From DATDMG01 sp036518955 (GTDB taxonomy: Bacteria > Actinomycetota > Actinomycetes > Actinomycetales > Kineosporiaceae), in assembly GCA_036518955.1 (NCBI GenBank), contig DATDMG010000551.1, forward strand, positions 1-7,398: a DNA stretch of 7,398 bases, written 5' to 3'. Below, in pieces: positions 7,090-7,398 of the stretch. The notes beneath the pieces are model-generated. The model worked only from the letters and a program-made list of their open reading frames with translations, did not search any database and was not told the origin of the DNA. Both the position numbers and the translations under genes were made by a program. Position 1 is the first letter of the stretch, and each line of letters starts with the position of its first letter.

Positions 7090-7110
7090 GTGCGGAAGAC
7101 GGGGCTAGCG
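6382..7110 (-). mobile_element. Remnant of an IS1634-like insertion sequence
   Basis: The remnant comprises the transposase 5' portion plus its upstream terminal region. The inner (left) boundary, at roughly 6376-6390, is the abrupt junction with the pglW coding sequence. The outer (right) boundary must lie between the transposase start and the photolyase start (about 7020-7119). I cannot place it exactly because the partner terminal repeat on the deleted side is absent. A short direct repeat CCAACATC (7035-7042 and 7046-7053) lies in this terminal region. The missing left end implies a deletion that took both the IS tail and the pglW 3' end. Confidence 0.6.
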
Positions 7111-7119
7111 TGCCTGCTT

Positions 7120-7398
7120 GTGGCGCGTTCCGTACTGTGGTTCCGCCGGGACCTGCGGCTGGCAGATCACCCGGCTCTCCTCGCCGCGTCGGGCGAGTCC
7201 GACGTGGTGCCGCTCTTCGTCCTCGATCCGCGGCTCTGGAACCCCGCCGGGCCGCCGCGGCAGGCCTGGCTGCTGCGCTCGCTCCGCGCCCTGGACGCGG
7301 CCCTGGACGGCGGCCTGGTGATCCGCAGCGGCGACGCGCGGGACGTCATCCCGGCCTTCGCGGTCGAGGCGGGCGCCCATGAGGTGCACGTCAGCGCG
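7120..7398 (+). CDS. phr: Deoxyribodipyrimidine photolyase, N-terminal part, runs off right edge
   Basis: Photolyases use blue light and reduced FAD to split UV-induced pyrimidine dimers. The 93 residues present are the N-terminal antenna-cofactor (MTHF or deazaflavin) binding Rossmann-like domain. They open with MARSVLWFRRDLRLADHPAL and continue with VVPLFVLDPRLW, QAWLLRSLRALDAAL, LVIRSGDARDVIPAFA and EVHVSA, all typical in order and spacing. The GTG at 7120 matches where family members begin. A second in-frame GTG at 7090 would add ten residues not seen in relatives. No strong ribosome site is visible for either; GGAAGACGGGG at 7093-7103 is too far upstream to be ideal. The reading frame is the same as that of the truncated pglW upstream, with no stop between them. 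The IS remnant ends immediately upstream, so the native promoter may have been replaced or separated. The FAD-binding C-terminal domain lies outside the window. Confidence 0.9.
   Translation, partial: MARSVLWFRRDLRLADHPALLAASGESDVVPLFVLDPRLWNPAGPPRQAWLLRSLRALDAALDGGLVIRSGDARDVIPAFAVEAGAHEVHVSA

Noticed and set aside
1..7398. CRISPR array, tRNA or rRNA
   Set aside because: No regularly spaced repeats and no tRNA- or rRNA-like sequence were seen on either strand by eye.

Overview
The window is very GC-rich DNA with strongly G/C-biased third codon positions, GTG starts, and a promoter of the actinobacterial leaderless type. The protein families (a CRCxxC tyrosine recombinase, a PglW-type kinase, an IS1634-type transposase, a photolyase) also point to an actinomycete, probably Streptomyces or a relative. 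The genus is an inference.

Layout from left to right: (1) 1-245, minus strand: the 5' part of a small Cys-rich protein gene, frameshifted and running off the left edge. (2) 426-953: a 5'-truncated tyrosine recombinase. A 10-bp inverted repeat lies between these two divergent pieces. (3) 1018-3700: an apparent operon starting from a leaderless promoter. It holds a 109-aa single-TM protein, an HsdM-like N6-adenine methylase with an added N-terminal helix-turn-helix, and a half-length HsdS with one target-recognition domain. The genes overlap by 34 bp and 4 bp. (4) 3880 to about 6381: a pglW-like gene (NERD nuclease-like domain, degenerate kinase domain, intact-looking kinase domain). It carries two mutually compensating single-base frameshifts in the NERD region and has lost its 3' end. 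(5) about 6382 to 7100, minus strand: the 5' third of an IS1634-family transposase with an in-frame TAG, butted directly against the truncated pglW. (6) 7120-7398: the 5' end of a DNA photolyase gene running off the right edge.

The central region looks like a decayed phage-defence island. A modification module (methylase plus specificity subunit) sits beside a PglW-type kinase, as in Pgl/BREX type 2, but with an HsdM/HsdS pair where the large PglX methylase would be expected. No restriction (HsdR), PglY, PglZ or BrxD gene is visible. The IS-associated deletion that removed the end of pglW could also have removed genes downstream. The recombinase fragment and IS remnant flank the module, and the photolyase is probably resident chromosome.

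An unusual consequence of the rearrangement is that one plus-strand frame (4156-7398) has no stop codon. It reads through the kinase remnant, antisense through the transposase remnant, and into the photolyase frame.
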